From: 66-474 sp035688305
GTDB lineage: Bacteria > Pseudomonadota > Gammaproteobacteria > Xanthomonadales > Rhodanobacteraceae
Length of the DNA stretch: 26,710 nucleotides
NCBI GenBank assembly: GCA_035688305.1
Contig: DASSNC010000018.1
Span: 1 to 26,710 of the forward strand
Reading direction: 5' to 3'
Under the pieces are notes generated by a model. It was not told the DNA's origin. It was given only the letters and a program-made list of their open reading frames with translations, and did no database searches. Positions 1 through 8,181 of this stretch are shown one piece after another (positions within the stretch are counted from its first letter, which is position 1; each line of letters opens with the position of its first letter). The position numbers and the translations under genes are program-made.

Positions 1-1589
1 GCCTGGATCGCCACGTCGAACATCTGGCGCGGAATGAGTTCACGCATGCGTTCGACCAGGTCGCGGCCACGGCGGTCGGCCTGTGCACGGTGCACGATCA
101 AGGACAACGCATCCACGCGGTCGCCATTGATCAACACATCCACGCGCACGAACGGACCAACCTCGAAGCGATCGAAGTGATAATCCATCGACGCATAACC
201 GCGACTGACCGACTTCAGCCGGTCGAAGAAATCCAGCACGACTTCGGCCAGCGGCAGTTCGTAGCTTATGCGCACCTGGCTGGCGAGATACTGGATCGAG
301 CGCTGCACGCCACGCTTTTCCTCGCACAGGGTGATAATGTTGCCGATGAATTCCGGCGGAGTCAGGATGTCGGCGATGATGATCGGCTCGCGGATTTCCG
401 CGACTTCGTTCGCCGGTGGCAGCTTGGCCGGATTGTCCAGGTCCAGAAGCGTGCCGTCGCTGCGCAATACCTGATACACGACCGTTGGCGCAGTTGAAAT
501 CAGGTTGAGGTTGTATTCGCGCTCCAGGCGCTCCTGCACGATCTCCATGTGCAGCATGCCGAGGAAGCCGCAGCGGAACCCGAAGCCCATCGCCTCGGAG
601 GATTCCGGTTCGAAGAACATGGCAGCATCGTTGAGGCGCAGCTTGTCCAGCGCTTCGCGCAAGGCCGGGTAATCATCCGACGCGACCGGGAACAGGCCCG
701 CGAACACGCGCGGCTGCATGTGCCGGAAACCCGGCAGCGGTTTGGGCGCCGGATCATTCGCCAGCGTCAGCGTGTCGCCCACCGGCGCGCCGTGCACGTC
801 CTTGATCGAGGCGTTCACCCAACCCACTTCGCCGGCGCCCAGCTTGGCCGTTTCCTTGCGCTTGGGCGTGAACACACCGACGTTGTCGACCTGATGCGCA
901 CGCCCGGTCGACATCACCTGCAGCTTGTCGCCGGGCTTGATCGTGCCCTGCATCACGCGTACCAGCATGACCACGCCCAGGTAATTGTCGAACCAGGAAT
1001 CGATGATCAAAGCCTGCAACTTGTCGGTATCGCCCGGCCTGGGCGGCGGGATGCGGGCAACGATCGCTTCCAGCACGTCGCGCACGTTCTCGCCGGTCTT
1101 GGCACTGATCGCGACCGCATCGTCGGCGTGGATGCCGATCACGGCCTCGATTTCTTCCTTCACCTTCGGGATGTCGGCGGTCGGCAGGTCGATCTTGTTC
1201 AGCACCGGCACCACTTCCAGGCCCATCTCGACTGCGGTGTAGCAATTGGCCACCGACTGCGCCTCGACACCCTGCGCGGCATCGACCACCAGCAAGGCAC
1301 CCTCGCACGCGGCCAGCGAGCGCGAGACCTCGTAACTGAAATCGACGTGGCCCGGCGTGTCGATGAAATTCAACTCGTACACCGTACCGTCGAGCGCGGT
1401 GTATGGCAGCGACACCGACTGCGCCTTGATGGTGATGCCGCGTTCGCGCTCGATCGGATTGGTATCCAGCACCTGCGCTTCCATCTCGCGGTCGGTCAAG
1501 CCGCCGCAAAGCTGGATGATGCGATCTGCCAGGGTGGACTTGCCGTGGTCGATGTGGGCAATGATGGAAAAATTGCGGATTTGCTGCAT
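1..1589 (-). CDS. lepA: Elongation factor 4 (LepA), partial at 3' end
   Basis: LepA/EF4 is a ribosome-associated GTPase that acts on stalled or misassembled translating ribosomes. The reading frame begins at the ATG at 1589 and stays open to the window edge (about 529 residues). The usual length is about 600, so roughly the last 70 residues lie outside the window. The N-terminus starts MQQIRNFSIIAHIDHGKST (G1 P-loop), followed by the switch region ERERGITIKAQ, the G3 motif DTPGHVDF and the G4 motif NKIDLP. Further on come the EF-G-like segments GFGFRCGFLGMLHMEIVQER and SRGYASMDYHFDRF, which are characteristic of LepA. No strong Shine-Dalgarno sequence is visible. A GATAAT hexamer 40 bases upstream could be its -10 box. 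The family assignment is secure. Confidence 0.97.
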   Translation of the reverse strand, partial: MQQIRNFSIIAHIDHGKSTLADRIIQLCGGLTDREMEAQVLDTNPIERERGITIKAQSVSLPYTALDGTVYELNFIDTPGHVDFSYEVSRSLAACEGALLVVDAAQGVEAQSVANCYTAVEMGLEVVPVLNKIDLPTADIPKVKEEIEAVIGIHADDAVAISAKTGENVRDVLEAIVARIPPPRPGDTDKLQALIIDSWFDNYLGVVMLVRVMQGTIKPGDKLQVMSTGRAHQVDNVGVFTPKRKETAKLGAGEVGWVNASIKDVHGAPVGDTLTLANDPAPKPLPGFRHMQPRVFAGLFPVASDDYPALREALDKLRLNDAAMFFEPESSEAMGFGFRCGFLGMLHMEIVQERLEREYNLNLISTAPTVVYQVLRSDGTLLDLDNPAKLPPANEVAEIREPIIIADILTPPEFIGNIITLCEEKRGVQRSIQYLASQVRISYELPLAEVVLDFFDRLKSVSRGYASMDYHFDRFEVGPFVRVDVLINGDRVDALSLIVHRAQADRRGRDLVERMRELIPRQMFDVAIQ

Positions 1590-1628
1590 GGGAGCGCGGG
1601 ACCGGCGCCGGAATGGCGCAAACCAGCG

Positions 1629-1634
1629 ATTATC
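1629..1634 (-). promoter_or_regulatory. Possible -10 box for lepA
   Basis: On the minus strand the hexamer GATAAT (5 of 6 to TATAAT) lies about 40 bases upstream of the lepA ATG. No convincing -35 box is seen at 16-18 bases upstream, where the sequence enters the repeat cluster. The call rests on the hexamer and its position only. Confidence 0.3.
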
Positions 1635-1649
1635 GCATGGCGTACGCAA

Positions 1650-1991
1650 GTTGGGTTGGGCGAAGCGAAGCCCAACGGTGGCGCTCGCTGGCGTTGGGCT
1701 TCCCCGGAAACAGCACCGGGTCAGCCCAACCTACACGCGGGGCAATTACGCAGGTTGGGTTGAGCAGAGCGAAGCCCAACGTTGGCGCACCAGGCACGTA
1801 GGTTGGGTTGAGCGAAGCCCAACGATGCCGCCCATTCGCAGGTTGGGTTGAGCGAAGCGAAGCCCAACGTCGTCGCCCGCTGGCGTTGGGCTTCCCCGGA
1901 AAGAGCGCCGGGTCAGCCCAACCTACGCGCAGGGCAACGGATGACCGGCAACGACGTTGCGTAGGTTGGGTTGAGCGAAGCGAAGCCCAAC
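1650..1991. repeat. Cluster of seven short inverted repeats between lepA and the lipoprotein gene
   Basis: The 417 bases between lepA and the lipoprotein gene contain no gene but are packed with palindromic units. Five units have arms GTTGGG and CCCAAC around a core rich in GAGCGAAGCGAAG: 1650-1676, 1754-1780, 1802-1823 (5 bases shorter), 1842-1868 and 1965-1991. Two longer units, 1693-1730 and 1885-1922, have arms GTTGGGCT and AGCCCAAC around a near-identical TCCCCGGAAA-containing loop. The units are mostly separated by unlike sequence of 12 to 42 bases. Each could form a hairpin on either strand. They resemble REP-type repetitive extragenic palindromes that are abundant in Xanthomonadales genomes. 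No transposase gene is present here. Confidence 0.85.
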
Positions 1992-2006
1992 GTTGGCGCA
2001 CCAGCG

Positions 2007-2495
2007 CTACATCTGTGCAAACTTGAACGTCGCGCCGCTCGGAGCCACTGCTTCCTTCACTGCCGCTTCATCGGACTTGTCGCCGATGAACAGCACCACC
2101 ACGCCCTTGAACGAGCCCGGCGCGGCGTCCTTGAACGCCGTTTCCATCACCTGCGCCGTGGTCGCCGAGCTTGGGCCACCGACTGCCACCATGTTGCCCG
2201 GCAACACGGTACCCAGAACCATGTTGTTGACCTGTTCCTGCACACGGCTGATGGTCGCGGCGTCGGCAGGATTCTGCGACGACGGTACGTAGTAGACGAA
2301 GGGCGAGTTGGAGATGGTGCCCAGGTTGTCTTCCACGATCTGCTTCAGGTAGTTGCCCCAGGCGTTGATGTCGGTGGGGTCGGTCGGGCGCGTGAGCCGG
2401 GTCGTGGCCTCGGCCTGGTTCTGGCTGTGGCTGCAGGCGGCCAGGCCCAGCGTGCCCAGCAATGCGAAGCATGCAATGAAAAAGAATTTGCGCAT
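2007..2495 (-). CDS. Small predicted outer-membrane lipoprotein of unknown function
   Basis: This is a 162-residue protein that I do not recognise. It starts MRKFFFIACFALLGTLGLAAC, a basic n-region, a hydrophobic stretch and an LAAC lipobox, so signal peptidase II processing and lipidation at Cys21 are expected. The mature part starts polar (SHSQNQAEATTR), then has a mixed alpha/beta-looking region ending in VVVLFIGDKSDEAAVKEAV. The ATG at 2495 was chosen because it directly precedes the signal peptide and has a good ribosome-binding site (GAGGTG, about 6 bases upstream). Longer in-frame starts upstream would read through the end of coaD. It lies 11 bases downstream of coaD and is probably cotranscribed with rsmD-coaD. 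Confidence 0.8.
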   Translation of the reverse strand: MRKFFFIACFALLGTLGLAACSHSQNQAEATTRLTRPTDPTDINAWGNYLKQIVEDNLGTISNSPFVYYVPSSQNPADAATISRVQEQVNNMVLGTVLPGNMVAVGGPSSATTAQVMETAFKDAAPGSFKGVVVLFIGDKSDEAAVKEAVAPSGATFKFAQM

Positions 2496-2506
2496 GGCGA
2501 TCACCT

Positions 2507-3040
2507 CTATGACTTGCGTGAAACGGCGGAACCAGCGCCCCCGCGCCTGCGCCATTTCTGACGCAGTGCTTTCTGGACAGCCGGGTGAACAAACTTGGAT
2601 ACGTCGCCGCCGAGGCTGGCGATCTCGCGCACCAGCGATGACGAAATGAAGCTCCATTCCTCCGCGGGCGTCAGGAACAACGTCTCGGCCTGGGGAATCA
2701 AGTGCCGGTTCATGCTGGCAAGCTGGAATTCGTACTCGAAGTCCGACACCGCGCGCAGGCCGCGCAGGATCACCCCGGCGCCGCACTCGGTGACGAATTC
2801 GGCCAACAGATTGTCGAACCCGCGCACCTCGACATTCGGAACTTTTGCGAGCGCGCTGCGCGCCAGCTCGACACGTTCTTCCAGCGGAAAGCCCGGGGTC
2901 TTGGATGAGGAGCGCGCAATGGCCACGATCAATTTGTCGAACAATGGCGCGGCGCGGGCGACCAGATCAGCATGGCCATTCGTGATCGGGTCGAAGGTAC
3001 CCGGATAAACCGCCGTACGGGACAAGGTTCGTGCTGGCAT
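2507..3040 (-). CDS. coaD: Phosphopantetheine adenylyltransferase (CoaD)
   Basis: CoaD transfers AMP from ATP to 4'-phosphopantetheine, the penultimate step of coenzyme A synthesis in the cytoplasm. The nucleotidyltransferase signature YPGTFDPITNGH lies near the N-terminus. It is followed by ILRGLRAVSDFEYEFQLASMNR and the C-terminal EEWSFISSSLVREIASLGGDV, all diagnostic of bacterial CoaD. The ATG at 3040 gives 177 residues, against about 160 usually. The excess is a 10-residue N-terminal lead and a basic tail (RQKWRRRGG...). An alternative ATG at 3052 adds four residues; neither has a clear Shine-Dalgarno sequence. It lies downstream of rsmD with a 65-base gap, a common pairing in gammaproteobacteria. 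Confidence 0.95.
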   Translation of the reverse strand: MPARTLSRTAVYPGTFDPITNGHADLVARAAPLFDKLIVAIARSSSKTPGFPLEERVELARSALAKVPNVEVRGFDNLLAEFVTECGAGVILRGLRAVSDFEYEFQLASMNRHLIPQAETLFLTPAEEWSFISSSLVREIASLGGDVSKFVHPAVQKALRQKWRRRGGAGSAVSRKS

Positions 3041-3105
3041 GCCTTTGGCCATGCGAACATTGTGCCATCGCAAGCGCGCGAATGGCGCTGCAACCGCGCT
3101 GCAGG

Positions 3106-3699
3106 TCACAAATCGTGCGATTCGTCGACCCGCAACAGCGTTCCGCGCACCGCACCAGCCTCACGCTGGCGATGGATTGTCCAGCGCGCGGGCGCTTCCC
3201 AGACATCCTCGGGCGCCGTCTCGACGTACACCCGGGCCATCGGCGCCAGCCAGCCGTTGGCATCCAGAAGCGCGGTAGCGTTCGTCCACGCGCCGGCCTC
3301 GAACGGCGGATCGAGGAACACGACATCGAAGCGTTCCGCCGGCGGCGTGGCCAGGGCCGCGAGCGTGTCCACGCACAGCACCCTGCCAGCGGGTTGCCGC
3401 AGGCGCAACAGGTCGGCGGCGATGGCGTCCGCGCGCTCCCGGTCACGCTCGAAAAACACCGCCTCGCTGGCGCCCCTCGACAGCGCTTCGATGCCAAGCG
3501 CACCGGTTCCGGCGAAGGCGTCGAGCACCCGCGCGCCCTCGATCACCGGCGCCAGCCAGTCGAACAAGGTCTGGCGCAGGCGCTGCGGCGTTGGCCGCAG
3601 GCCGGGCGCATCCGCCACCGCGAGGCGCGAGCCACGCAGGCTGCCGCCGATGATGCGGACCTGTCCGGGCGGTTCGGCGTGGCGATGGCGTTGGCTCAT
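3106..3699 (-). CDS. rsmD: 16S rRNA (guanine(966)-N2)-methyltransferase (RsmD)
   Basis: RsmD is a SAM-dependent methyltransferase that modifies G966 of 16S rRNA in the assembled small subunit. The 197-residue protein shows the family N-terminus VRIIGGSLRGSRLAV, the SAM-binding motif DAFAGTGALGIEALSRGA and the catalytic DVVFLDPPF motif (NPPY class). It is full length for the family. The start at 3699 follows a basic stretch with no clear ribosome-binding site, so a start a few codons away is possible. It is divergent from ftsY with about 60 bases between the start codons, a conserved arrangement in proteobacteria, and leads a likely rsmD-coaD-lipoprotein operon. Confidence 0.95.
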   Translation of the reverse strand: MSQRHRHAEPPGQVRIIGGSLRGSRLAVADAPGLRPTPQRLRQTLFDWLAPVIEGARVLDAFAGTGALGIEALSRGASEAVFFERDRERADAIAADLLRLRQPAGRVLCVDTLAALATPPAERFDVVFLDPPFEAGAWTNATALLDANGWLAPMARVYVETAPEDVWEAPARWTIHRQREAGAVRGTLLRVDESHDL

Positions 3700-3759
3700 A
3701 CGGCTGGCGTTGCGAAGCGGGTGTTAGCATTTTGCCCTACCCGTTTCCAGTGCGTGAAC

Positions 3760-4887
3760 ATGATGCCGAACCTTTGGGGCAAGCTCACCGGCAAGCGCCG
3801 TGCAACCGAGCCCGCCACTGCGCCTGCGCCGCCGGTCGAACCCGACCCCGATTTGGCTGACAAATCCACGCCGGCCACATCGGAATCACACGCGCAACCG
3901 GTCATGACGGAGTGGCGCGAACCCACCCTGCCCAACGTCGCGAACAGTCCCGATGACCTCGACGCCGCCCCGGCCCGCGGCAAGCGCAGTTGGCGCGCGC
4001 GCCTTTCCGGCAGCGGTTTCGCGCGCGGCCTGTCGTCGTTGTTCGCGCGCAATCCGGTGTTGTCCGACGAGTTGCTGGATGAACTGGAGACCACCCTGTT
4101 GTCCGCCGACGTCGGCGTCACGGCCAGCGGCGAACTGATCGAGGACTTGCGCCGGCGCCTGCACAAGCGCGAATTCGCCGACGCCGGCGAATTGCGCGAT
4201 GCCCTGCACGCGCGCCTGTTGGCGATCCTGGCACCGGTCGCGAAACCACTGGAAATCGCCGGCCACAAGCCGTTCGTGATGCTGGTGGTTGGTGTCAACG
4301 GCGTCGGCAAGACCACCACGATTGGCAAGTTGGCGCGCCATTACCAGCAGGAGCGCCGCGACGTCCTGCTGGCGGCGGGTGACACGTTCCGCGCCGCCGC
4401 AGTTGCGCAATTGCAGGAATGGGGCGATCGCCTGCACATCCCGGTGTGCGCACAAGGCCAGGGCGCCGATTCGGCGAGCGTGATCTTCGACGCACTGCAA
4501 CGCGCGCAGGCGCAAGGCAACGACGTCTTGATCGCCGACACCGCAGGACGCCTGCACACCCATTCGGGATTGATGGAAGAACTGGCCAAGGTCCGGCGGG
4601 TACTCGGCAAACTCGACGCAACTGCGCCGCATGAAGTGCTGATGGTGATCGACGGCACCACGGGCCAAAACGCGATCAGCCAGGTCCGCCAGTTCGTGGC
4701 GGCCATCGGCGTCACGGGCCTGGTCGTGACCAAGCTCGACGGTACCGCCAAGGGCGGCGTGGTGTTTGCGCTCGCGCGCGAGTTCGAATTGCCGATCCGT
4801 TACGTAGGCCTGGGCGAGCGCGCCGAAGACCTGCACGGCTTCGACGCGCGTGCGTTCGTGGATGGCTTGCTGCCCGCGGCCGGCTGA
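3760..4887 (+). CDS. ftsY: Signal recognition particle receptor FtsY
   Basis: FtsY is the membrane-associated SRP receptor GTPase that docks ribosome-SRP complexes for cotranslational membrane insertion. From the ATG at 3760 it has 375 residues. A poorly conserved acidic, proline-rich N-terminal region (about 1-70) precedes the NG domain. The N domain holds LLDELETTLLSADVGV. The G domain has the P-loop GVNGVGKT (178-185), DTAGRLHT (from 260), TKLDGTAKGG (from 324) and the closing GLGERAEDLHGFDARAFVDGLL. A GTG at 3754 and a second ATG at 3763 are alternative starts. TAGCAT at 3725-3730 could be a -10 box. The next gene starts 3 bases after its stop codon. Confidence 0.97.
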   Translation: MMPNLWGKLTGKRRATEPATAPAPPVEPDPDLADKSTPATSESHAQPVMTEWREPTLPNVANSPDDLDAAPARGKRSWRARLSGSGFARGLSSLFARNPVLSDELLDELETTLLSADVGVTASGELIEDLRRRLHKREFADAGELRDALHARLLAILAPVAKPLEIAGHKPFVMLVVGVNGVGKTTTIGKLARHYQQERRDVLLAAGDTFRAAAVAQLQEWGDRLHIPVCAQGQGADSASVIFDALQRAQAQGNDVLIADTAGRLHTHSGLMEELAKVRRVLGKLDATAPHEVLMVIDGTTGQNAISQVRQFVAAIGVTGLVVTKLDGTAKGGVVFALAREFELPIRYVGLGERAEDLHGFDARAFVDGLLPAAG

Positions 4888-4890
4888 GAC

Positions 4891-6066
4891 ATGCCCGCAT
4901 CCATGCCAATGCGACACCGCCTGCGCTGGATCGCCGTGGCGATCGCCGCGGTGCTGCTGGTGCTGGTCGCGGCGTTGGTGATCCATGTGCATGCACTGCT
5001 GCAACCGCAGCGCTTCACGAACATGCTGGAGGCCGACCTTTCGGCGGCGGGACTCTCGCTGAAGCTGCAGTCGCCCGCCGAGCCCATGCTGTTTCCGCGC
5101 CCCGGCGTGAAACTCGAAGGCATCACGCTCAGCAATGCCGGTTCCGGCACGCCGCTGCTGGAAGCGGACGCGGCCACCATCGTGGTGCCCTGGCGCACGC
5201 TCCTGCGGGGCGCACCGGCGATCGAACGGGTCGACATCGACTCGCCGCGCGTGGACCTGGACGAACTCAAGGCGCTGTTGGCGCGCCTGCCTCGCCGCAC
5301 GGGACCACCGAGCATGCCGACCGTCAGCGCCGGCATCCATTTGAGCGATGGCACGCTCGTGGCGCACGGGGTGCCGTTGCTGTTCGGCATCAGCATCGAT
5401 ACCGGTTCGCTGGCGCCGGGACAACGCTTCCGCCTGGATGCGTCCGCCCACGGCAAATCCGGGCAGGCCTTCACCGGCAGCCTCGACACGGTGCCGTCGG
5501 CGCCGCATGACGGCGCGATCGACTTCATGCCGATCAACCTGCGGTTCGCCGCTGCGGGCGGCGCGTCGTTGCAACTGCAGGGCCGCGGCAGTTGGCGTGG
5601 CGGCGAAGCGCTGAACCTGAATCTGTCCGGCCAGTTGCAACACGCGTCGCTGCTGCCCGCGCCGGCCGCCAGCAGCGGCAAGCCAGTGGCCAGCGCTCAA
5701 TCGGCAGCCAGCGCGCAGGCCAGTGCCGTGACGCCGGCGGCCCCGGTGTCGGATGCGATCATCGTCGCGGTCACGCCGCAACACGGCACGACACCGCTGA
5801 CGATCGCAATCAAGCTCGCTGGCGTCGACGCCCGCGCCGACTTGAAGCTGCAGCCAGCCGCGTTCGCTGACTGGTGGCAACGAATGTTGGCGACCACGCC
5901 GGTCCCGGCGCCAATGCCGACCCCGTTTACGGGTACCGCCACGTTGCAGAGGCTCGACCTCGGCTGGTTGCAGGCCAACGGCATCGAGATCGAATCCGGT
6001 CCCGACCTGGCGCCGGCCGCCAGCGCGTCGAGCACTCCTGCACCTGCCGCTGCGTCCGCGCACTGA
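4891..6066 (+). CDS. AsmA-like single-pass membrane protein
   Basis: The 391-residue protein has a short basic N-terminus and one membrane segment (about residues 13-33), followed by a large domain that would lie in the periplasm. The mature part has beta-rich AsmA-type features: an early LLQPQRFTNMLEADLSAAGLSLKL region, PGVKLEGITLSN, and repeated short strands with hydrophobic alternation. AsmA/TamB-like proteins are implicated in outer-membrane lipid traffic; the specific role of this one is unknown. A low-complexity Ala/Ser/Pro stretch lies around residues 252-288 and another closes the protein. It starts 3 bases after ftsY and ends 3 bases before the GTG of mutY, so it sits inside that operon. 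Starts at residues 5 or 7 are also possible. Confidence 0.75.
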   Translation: MPASMPMRHRLRWIAVAIAAVLLVLVAALVIHVHALLQPQRFTNMLEADLSAAGLSLKLQSPAEPMLFPRPGVKLEGITLSNAGSGTPLLEADAATIVVPWRTLLRGAPAIERVDIDSPRVDLDELKALLARLPRRTGPPSMPTVSAGIHLSDGTLVAHGVPLLFGISIDTGSLAPGQRFRLDASAHGKSGQAFTGSLDTVPSAPHDGAIDFMPINLRFAAAGGASLQLQGRGSWRGGEALNLNLSGQLQHASLLPAPAASSGKPVASAQSAASAQASAVTPAAPVSDAIIVAVTPQHGTTPLTIAIKLAGVDARADLKLQPAAFADWWQRMLATTPVPAPMPTPFTGTATLQRLDLGWLQANGIEIESGPDLAPAASASSTPAPAAASAH

Positions 6067-6069
6067 CGC

Positions 6070-7104
6070 GTGGACGCCTTCGCGCGCCGCCTGCTCGACT
6101 GGTACGACGGCGCCGGCCGCCACGACTTGCCCTGGCAGCATCCACGCACGCCGTACCGCGTCTGGATTTCCGAAGTGATGCTGCAACAGACGCAGGTCGC
6201 GACCGTGACTGCCTACTTCGAACGCTTCGTCACCGCGCTGCCGAACGAACGCGCACTCGCCAGTGCCGACGAGGATCGGGTACTGGCGTTGTGGTCGGGC
6301 CTCGGCTACTACCGCCGCGCACGTTATCTGCATGCGGCGGCGCGCCTGTGCGTGGCGCAACACGGCGGCGAGCTGCCGCGCGACTTTGACGCGCTCGCCG
6401 CGCTGCCCGGCATCGGGCGTTCCACCGCCGGCGCAATCCTCGCGCTGGCGCACGCCCAGCGCCACCCCATCCTCGATGGCAACGTCAAGCGTGTGCTCTG
6501 CCGCTGGCACGGCGTACGCGGGTGGCCGGGGGAGCGCGCAGTCGAGAACGCGCTGTGGCAACACGCCGAAGCGCACACCCCGACTGCGCGGGTCGCCGAC
6601 TACACCCAGGCGATCATGGATCTCGGCGCTACCGTGTGCACGCGCGCCAAGCCACACTGCGACCGTTGCCCGCAGGCGCGCAGTTGCAGCGCCCGCCGCG
6701 ATGGCCTGGTCGACAAGCTGCCGCAGCCCCGCCCTGCGCGCGCCATTCCGGAACGGCAAACGGTGTTCATCGTGTTGCGCGACCGCCGTGGCCGCGTGCT
6801 GCTGCAACGGCGCCCGCCCCAAGGTGTGTGGCCGGGCCTGTGGAGCCTGCCGGAGGCGCGCGATGCCCGCGCCGCGAGCGCACTGGCAGCGCAGCTTGCC
6901 GACGTCGATGGCCTCACCGCAACCGAGCTGCCGGAAGTCCGGCACGCATTCACGCACTTCAAGCTGCGTGCGCGGCCTCTCGAATGGCGCGGTGTGCAAG
7001 CGCACCCAGCGGTCGCGGACGCTGCCGGCACGCGCTGGTGTTCGGCGGCACGGCTCGCAACAATGGGCACCCCCGCCCCCATCCGGAAACTGCTTTCGCC
7101 ATGA
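6070..7104 (+). CDS. mutY: A/G-specific adenine DNA glycosylase (MutY)
   Basis: MutY removes adenine mispaired with 8-oxoguanine, preventing G:C to T:A transversions. The GTG at 6070 gives 344 residues, a normal length. The catalytic Glu lies at residue 35 in ISEVMLQQTQV. The helix-hairpin-helix is LPGIGRSTAGAIL, and the catalytic Asp is residue 136 in HPILDGNVKRV. The [4Fe-4S] ligands are Cys190, 197, 200 and 206 (C-x6-C-x2-C-x5-C). The C-terminal NUDIX-like domain that recognises 8-oxoG follows (VLLQRRPPQGVWPGLWSLPEA). The GTG lies 3 bases after the AsmA-like gene, and the stop overlaps yggX by 4 bases (ATGA), so translation is probably coupled. Confidence 0.97.
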   Translation: MDAFARRLLDWYDGAGRHDLPWQHPRTPYRVWISEVMLQQTQVATVTAYFERFVTALPNERALASADEDRVLALWSGLGYYRRARYLHAAARLCVAQHGGELPRDFDALAALPGIGRSTAGAILALAHAQRHPILDGNVKRVLCRWHGVRGWPGERAVENALWQHAEAHTPTARVADYTQAIMDLGATVCTRAKPHCDRCPQARSCSARRDGLVDKLPQPRPARAIPERQTVFIVLRDRRGRVLLQRRPPQGVWPGLWSLPEARDARAASALAAQLADVDGLTATELPEVRHAFTHFKLRARPLEWRGVQAHPAVADAAGTRWCSAARLATMGTPAPIRKLLSP

Positions 7105-7349
7105 CCCGCACGGTCTTCTGCCAGAAACAGCAACGCGAGACCGAGGGCCTGGAGCGCGCGCCATGGCCGGGCGAACTCGGCCAGCGCATCTACGCGCAGA
7201 TCGGCAAACCGGCCTGGCAGGAATGGCTGCAGCACCAGACCATGCTGATCAACGAAAAGTGGCTGTCGCCACTGGATCCGGAAACCCGCAAGTTGCTTGC
7301 CGCGGAAATGCAACGATTCCTGTTCGGCGACGACGACGCTACGCGCTGA
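7101..7349 (+). CDS. yggX: Fe(2+)-trafficking / oxidative damage protection protein (YggX)
   Basis: YggX is a small cytoplasmic protein linked to protection of iron-sulfur clusters against oxidative damage. The 82-residue product matches the family closely: the start MTRTVFCQKQ carries the conserved Cys7, followed by AQIGKPAWQEWLQHQTMLINEKWLSP and the C-terminal FLFGDD. The ATG overlaps the mutY stop (ATGA). The mutY-yggX pairing is widely conserved and joins base-excision repair of oxidised DNA, by a [4Fe-4S] enzyme, to Fe-S protection. It ends 58 bases before the convergent response-regulator gene. I see no convincing Rho-independent terminator in that gap. Confidence 0.96.
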   Translation: MTRTVFCQKQQRETEGLERAPWPGELGQRIYAQIGKPAWQEWLQHQTMLINEKWLSPLDPETRKLLAAEMQRFLFGDDDATR

Positions 7350-7406
7350 CAGGCCGCTGGCGCCTGTCGTCCGGCACTTTTGCAACGCGCAACGGCTCGG
7401 CGCGGC

Positions 7407-8054
7407 TCAAGCCTGCGCGTGCGGCTCGCTCGACAACCCGTGCGCCGACAGCATGTTCGCCAGCGCGATGGTGTGGGTGACGCCGAGCTTTTCAAACAGC
7501 CGTTGCTTGTAGGTCGACACCGTCTTGGCACTCAGGTGCAGTTGCTCGGCCACCGCGTTCACCGCGAGGCCGCGCGCCAGCATCATCGCCACTTCCAGCT
7601 CGCGCGAGGACAGCGATTCCAGCGGCGACGCTTCACCATCAACCGCAGCGAGCGCCATGTCGCGCGCCACGCTGGCGTCCAGGTAACGCCGTCCCTGCGC
7701 AACCGCGCGTACCGCCTGCAGCAATTCCTCGGCCGGGCAGCCCTTGGTCAGGTAACCGAGCACACCGGATTGCAGCAGGCGCCGCGGGAATTGCGAATCC
7801 TGCACCACGGTCAGGATCACGATGCGGGTGGCAAGCTCCGCGCGTTGCACGCGCTCGGTCAACTCGATTCCGCTCATGCCCGGCATGTGCACGTCGATCA
7901 GCGCGACATCGGGTTTCTGAGCGCGAATCAAACGCAGCCCGTCTTCGGCGTTGCTGGCCTCGCCCACGATCTCGATATCAGGCTGCCCGGCCAGGATCAT
8001 CGCGAATCCCGAGCGCACCAGTTCGTGGTCATCAACCAACACCACTCGAATCAT
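7407..8054 (-). CDS. LuxR-family response regulator of the GacA/UvrY type
   Basis: This is a 215-residue two-component response regulator. The N-terminal receiver has the acidic pair Asp8/Asp9, the phosphoacceptor Asp54 in ALIDVHMPG, Thr82 and Lys104 (YLTKG). The C-terminal NarL/LuxR helix-turn-helix is LSSRELEVAMMLARG...LHLSAKTVSTYKQRLFEKLGV. Length and sequence resemble GacA/UvrY/SirA, which activate small RNAs that titrate CsrA/RsmA. That function is inference: no cognate sensor kinase is nearby, and the usual uvrC neighbour is absent. The ATG at 8054 has a good ribosome-binding site (AGGGGAG). It is convergent with yggX and divergent from the PLP enzyme gene. Confidence 0.93.
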   Translation of the reverse strand: MIRVVLVDDHELVRSGFAMILAGQPDIEIVGEASNAEDGLRLIRAQKPDVALIDVHMPGMSGIELTERVQRAELATRIVILTVVQDSQFPRRLLQSGVLGYLTKGCPAEELLQAVRAVAQGRRYLDASVARDMALAAVDGEASPLESLSSRELEVAMMLARGLAVNAVAEQLHLSAKTVSTYKQRLFEKLGVTHTIALANMLSAHGLSSEPHAQA

Positions 8055-8093
8055 GCGAAGCTCCCCTGAGTGCGCCGATGCGGATTTCCGGCA

Positions 8094-8122
8094 ACCGTAA
8101 ACCGCGCATCCGGTGATTGCAA
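8094..8122 (-). promoter_or_regulatory. Possible promoter of the response-regulator gene
   Basis: On the minus strand TTGCAA (8117-8122) and TACGGT (8094-8099) are separated by exactly 17 bases, about 40 bases upstream of the ATG at 8054. The -35 box matches consensus well; the -10 fits the looser TAnnnT pattern. The call is by inspection only. Confidence 0.4.
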
Positions 8123-8169
8123 GCACGCCACCGACCCACGCATGGCGGCCGCATGGCGCCGGCAGGCCG

Positions 8170-8181
8170 TACAATGCGGGG
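8170..8181 (+). promoter_or_regulatory. -10 box TACAAT placed for a leaderless mRNA
   Basis: TACAAT at 8170-8175 is followed by six bases (GCGGGG) and then the ATG at 8182. A transcript starting the usual 6-7 bases after the -10 box would begin at or next to the start codon. No Shine-Dalgarno sequence and no good -35 box are visible. Confidence 0.45.

Noticed and set aside
1650..1991. CRISPR array
   Set aside because: The repeats are palindromic with unequal spacing and unequal unit length, the spacers are not uniform in size, and no cas gene is present.
3886..7164. A 1092-codon open frame on the minus strand opposite ftsY, the AsmA-like gene and mutY
   Set aside because: It is antisense to three well-supported genes, has Arg/Gln/His-rich low-complexity composition and no recognisable domain. 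Such frames arise from the strong G/C third-position bias of the real genes.
7350..7406. Rho-independent terminator between yggX and the convergent response regulator
   Set aside because: A weak CAGGC/GCCTG stem is present but there is no following T-run on either strand.
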